A stretch of DNA of 16,141 nucleotides from UBA8828 sp046315175. GTDB taxonomy: Bacteria; Verrucomicrobiota; Verrucomicrobiia; Opitutales; UBA953. A program made the translations under genes and the position numbers. Positions 13,461 to 16,141 of this stretch are shown in pieces. The stretch's first letter is position 1; each line of letters opens with the position of its first letter. The DNA is taken from NCBI GenBank assembly GCA_046315175.1, contig JBKDBK010000048.1, positions 1 to 16,141 on the forward strand. The letters are read 5' to 3'. The notes under the pieces were generated by a model. That model saw only the letters and a program-made list of their open reading frames with translations. It did no database searches and was not told where the DNA came from.

Positions 13461-16141
13461 TCAGTCGGCGAAGTTGAACTCGTTGGATTGGAGGAGCACC
13501 TGGGCGAGGGCGGACCAGGCGTCCTGGGGGGCGACGCCGGGGCGGGCGAAGTCGGCCGAGGCGGACGCGAGCAGCTCGCCGCTCGCGGCGTCCCGGATCT
13601 CGGGGGCCCAGTCGAAGCTGTCGTGGCCGTCGCCGTTCCAGTCGTCGACCAGGAAGTCGAGCGTCTCGCCGGGAGCGAGGCGGACCTTGGGGAGGGCGAT
13701 GGCGACGGCGGGGGCGCCGCCCTTGGCGGTCCACTCGCCGAGGAGGCCGGCGCGGGAGGCGACGACGCGGGCGCGGACGCCGAGGCTCTTGTCGGAGGGC
13801 ACGCGGAGCGAGCCGGAGTCGGCGACGACCGCGGCCGGCCCGGCCTGCCAGCGGCGGATGACGGCGGAGGCGGCGCCGGAGCCGGGATGGCCGCCCTTGG
13901 CGGTGAGCATGGCCCAGGTGTGGACCGGGGCGGGATACTCGGCGGCAGCGGAGAGGCGGCCGTCCTTGCGGTGCGTCATCTCGGCGAAGCTGACCTTGCG
14001 GGCGGCCGGGTCCCAGGAGCCGACGCCGAGGAGCCAGCGGGAGGGCGGGGGCGCGGCGGCGACGTCGCGCACGAAGCCGAGGGCGAGGGCGAGCTCGTCG
14101 GGATTGGGCCCGCGGGCGAGGACGGATCGGTAGAGCGCGCCGACGCGCGCGGCGGGGTCGGCCTGGCCGGCGGTGGAGGCGGCGAGGCGGTCGGCCATCT
14201 GGCGGACGAAGGGATGGTTGAGGAGCCAGAGCGCCTGCTGGGGCGTGCTGGTCACGTTGCGCTTGGCGACGTGGAAATCGGGGTTGGCGAAGTCGAAGGT
14301 GCGGAAGAAGGCGGGGAGGTTCTGGCGCTCGATGAAGGCGTAGACGGTGCGGCGGGGGGCGCCGAAGTCCTCGGCCAGGTCGAAGGGCTGCCCGCCCGGC
14401 TTGCCCTCGGTCCGCCCGGCGACGCGCAGCATGCTGTCGCGCATCGACTCGAAATCGAGCCGGCGGCGGTTCATCCGCCAGAGGAGCTCGTTGCCGGGAT
14501 CCCTGGCGAGGCCGGCCTTGGTCGGCTCGGAGGCCTGGCGGAAGGCGGCGGAGACGACCGTCGCGCGGATGAGGCGCTTGGTCGACCAGCCCTGGGCGAC
14601 GAACTCGTGGGCGAGGTGGTCGAGCAGCTCGGGATGGCGCGGGGCCGGGGTGCGCGTGCCGAAGTCGCTCGGCGTCTCGACCAGCGGCTGGCCGAAGACC
14701 TGGTTGAAGACCCGGTTGACCATGACGCGCGCGGTCAGGGGATTGGAGGGCGAGGCGATGGCGCGGGCGAGCTCGAGACGGCCGCTGCCGTCCTTGAACG
14801 GCGCGGCGCCGGGCGGCGTGAGGATCTCGACGAAGCGGCGGGGGACCTCCTTGCCCGGGCGGTCGGGGTTGCCGCGGATGAGGACCTTGCCCTCGCGGGG
14901 GCGGCCCTCGACGAGGACCATGGCGCGCGGCGGGCTGTGCGGATGGGTGGCGCGGAAGGCGTCGACCTCGCGCTGCAGGGTGCGGTGCTTGCCGATGTCG
15001 GCCGCGCTGTAGGTGCCGACGAGCTGGTCGGGCTTGACGCCGCCGGGCCCCTTCGGGTGGTGCCACGGGGCGGCGAAGGCCTGGGCCTTGTCGGCCGAGG
15101 CGCGCCCCTGGGCGAGGAGCTCGGCCATGGCGAGGTCGAGCTCGGAGGCGGACTTGGGCGGCTTGGCGGCGAGGGCGGAGCGGACGGCGGGGTCGAGGGC
15201 GGGCGCGGCGAGGGCGGCGGCGAGGCGGGACGCGAACTCGGCGTCGGGCGCGCGGGCCACCGCGACCCAGGGGGCCCAGCGCGCGTCCTCGGGCAGGAGG
15301 ACGGGGCCGAGGGCGGACCGCCAGGCGGCGAGGAGGAGGGGATGGAGGGCGAGGCGCTTGGCGTCCTGGTCGAGGTCGGCCTTGGGCTCGCGGAGGCCGC
15401 GGCGGAGAAGGCCGAGGTAGAGGGCGGTCTTGGCGGGCGCGAGGGCCTCGTCGAGGCGGGCGGCCCGGAAGGCGGGGATCCGGGCCTCCTTCTCGGCGAG
15501 CTCGCGCTCGAAGCGCGCGGTGTCGGGGGTGGGCTGGAAGGGCTTGAGGAGGGGCTTGTCGGCCGGCTCGGCGCTGGAGGCGAAGATGGCGTGGAGGGCG
15601 TAGTAGTCGGTGGTGGGGAAGGGGTCGGTCTTGTGGTCGTGGCAGCGCGCGCAGGAGAGGGTGAGGGCCTGGGTGCCGCGCATGACGACGTCGATCCGGT
15701 CGTCGATGATGTCGTGGTTGTTGTTGAGGAAGCGCCGGCCGAGGGTGAGGAAGCCGAGCGCGGCGAGGTCGCGGTTGTCGTCGCCCGAGACGAGGCGGTC
15801 GGCGGCGATCTGGAGCTGGAGGAACCGGTCGTAGGGAAGGTCGCGGTTGAAGGCGTCGATGACCCAGTCGCGGTAGGTGTAGGCGTAGGGGTAGCGGCGC
15901 TCCTCCTCGAAGACATAGCCCTTGGTGTCGGCGTAGCGGGCGACATCGAGCCAGTGCCGACCCCAGCGTTCGCCATATTGAGGAGCGGCGAGCAGTCGAT
16001 CGACCACGCGGGCCTCGGCCTCGGCGTCGGGGGCGGGGTCTTGCAGGAATCCCGCGACCTCCGCCGGGGGGGGGGGGAGGCCCAGCAGATCAAACGTGAC
16101 CCGCCGCAGCCAGGTGCGACGATCGACACGCGGCGAAGGGG
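13461..16141 (-). CDS. DUF1549/DUF1553 (PSD1-type) exported protein, 5' end outside window
   Basis: The frame is open from the window edge to the stop at 13461, about 892 residues, with no start in view. The GTG at 16007 is only an internal Val codon, because the same frame continues upstream with WLRRVTFDLLGLPP, the conserved opening of DUF1549. DUF1549 continues with YGERWGRHWLDVARYADT and CARCHDHKTDPFPTTDYYALH (coding bases near 15590-15655). DUF1553 starts near 14790 with GRLELARAIASPSNPLTARVMVNRVFNQVFG and includes SDFGTRTPAPRHPELLDHLA and RRRLDFESMRDSMLRV. The expected DUF1553 end, AWSALAQVLLQSNEFNFAD, is present, but an extra beta-rich stretch is inserted before it (bases about 13520-14040). 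Many homologues also carry an N-terminal cytochrome-c-like domain, which would lie outside the window. The function is uncertain; these proteins are thought to be surface or periplasmic partners of DUF1501. Confidence 0.94.
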   Translation of the reverse strand, partial: PSPRVDRRTWLRRVTFDLLGLPPPPAEVAGFLQDPAPDAEAEARVVDRLLAAPQYGERWGRHWLDVARYADTKGYVFEEERRYPYAYTYRDWVIDAFNRDLPYDRFLQLQIAADRLVSGDDNRDLAALGFLTLGRRFLNNNHDIIDDRIDVVMRGTQALTLSCARCHDHKTDPFPTTDYYALHAIFASSAEPADKPLLKPFQPTPDTARFERELAEKEARIPAFRAARLDEALAPAKTALYLGLLRRGLREPKADLDQDAKRLALHPLLLAAWRSALGPVLLPEDARWAPWVAVARAPDAEFASRLAAALAAPALDPAVRSALAAKPPKSASELDLAMAELLAQGRASADKAQAFAAPWHHPKGPGGVKPDQLVGTYSAADIGKHRTLQREVDAFRATHPHSPPRAMVLVEGRPREGKVLIRGNPDRPGKEVPRRFVEILTPPGAAPFKDGSGRLELARAIASPSNPLTARVMVNRVFNQVFGQPLVETPSDFGTRTPAPRHPELLDHLAHEFVAQGWSTKRLIRATVVSAAFRQASEPTKAGLARDPGNELLWRMNRRRLDFESMRDSMLRVAGRTEGKPGGQPFDLAEDFGAPRRTVYAFIERQNLPAFFRTFDFANPDFHVAKRNVTSTPQQALWLLNHPFVRQMADRLAASTAGQADPAARVGALYRSVLARGPNPDELALALGFVRDVAAAPPPSRWLLGVGSWDPAARKVSFAEMTHRKDGRLSAAAEYPAPVHTWAMLTAKGGHPGSGAASAVIRRWQAGPAAVVADSGSLRVPSDKSLGVRARVVASRAGLLGEWTAKGGAPAVAIALPKVRLAPGETLDFLVDDWNGDGHDSFDWAPEIRDAASGELLASASADFARPGVAPQDAWSALAQVLLQSNEFNFAD
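16066..16077. repeat. 12-base G homopolymer inside the DUF1549 coding region
   Basis: Twelve consecutive G on the plus strand are C on the coding strand and encode Pro in the motif GLPPPPAEV. The family consensus is close to GLPPTPEEV, so the assembled length keeps the correct frame. Such a run is prone to sequencing and replication slippage. Confidence 0.9.

Noticed and set aside
15639..15653. CARCH as a covalent haem c attachment site
   Set aside because: The CxxCH pattern is there, but CARCHDHK is a conserved block of DUF1549 itself. Haem attachment cannot be claimed without the separate cytochrome-like domain, which would lie outside the window.
16005..16007. GTG at 16007 as the start of the DUF1549 gene
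   Set aside because: The same frame continues upstream to the window edge with the conserved DUF1549 opening, so this GTG is an internal Val codon and the gene is truncated by the window.
16062..16082. Frameshift at the 12-base G run making a pseudogene
   Set aside because: I read the codons through the run. WLRRVTFDLLGLPP on one side and AEVAGFLQDPAPD on the other are in the same frame as the rest of DUF1549, so the frame is intact.

Overview
This is a very GC-rich (roughly 70% by eye), densely packed bacterial chromosomal segment. It holds ten protein genes, two of them cut by the window edges, and I saw no RNA genes, mobile elements or CRISPR arrays. The lineage marker is the adjacent pair of a DUF1549/DUF1553 (PSD1-type) protein and a Tat-exported DUF1501 protein, an arrangement typical of Planctomycetota, Verrucomicrobiota and relatives and also found in some Acidobacteriota. 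I cannot decide between these phyla. Many products carry signal peptides, so this looks like a heterotroph that digests polymers outside the cytoplasm.

Layout: (a) 1-189, minus: 5' part of a gene for an unrecognised secreted protein. (b) 283-4753, plus: a secreted metzincin-type zinc protease with a PKD domain, followed by a strong intrinsic terminator; then a secreted calcineurin-like phosphoesterase and a lipoprotein that looks like a TIM-barrel glycosidase. (c) 4759-9583: a complete four-enzyme trans-4-hydroxy-L-proline catabolic cluster in two divergent pairs. The deaminase (DapA family) and alpha-ketoglutarate semialdehyde dehydrogenase are on the minus strand. The 4-hydroxyproline 2-epimerase and FAD-dependent D-hydroxyproline dehydrogenase are on the plus strand. 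The divergent region is 7293-7376. (d) 9639-11471, plus: a secreted GH20 beta-N-acetylhexosaminidase. (e) 16141-11478, minus: DUF1549/DUF1553, then DUF1501, then a small secreted protein whose ribosome binding site sits in a hairpin loop.

How they may work together (inference): the exported protease and glycosidases would attack glycoprotein or structural protein such as collagen or hydroxyproline-rich plant protein. The central cluster would carry released hydroxyproline to alpha-ketoglutarate. No transporter or dedicated regulator for hydroxyproline lies in the window. No stretch longer than about 105 bases is without a gene. I found no clearly novel defence or mobile system. The best leads are the protease/hydroxyproline co-location, the unassigned lipoprotein, the small third gene of the DUF1501 operon with its hairpin leader, and the C-terminal insertion in the DUF1553 protein.
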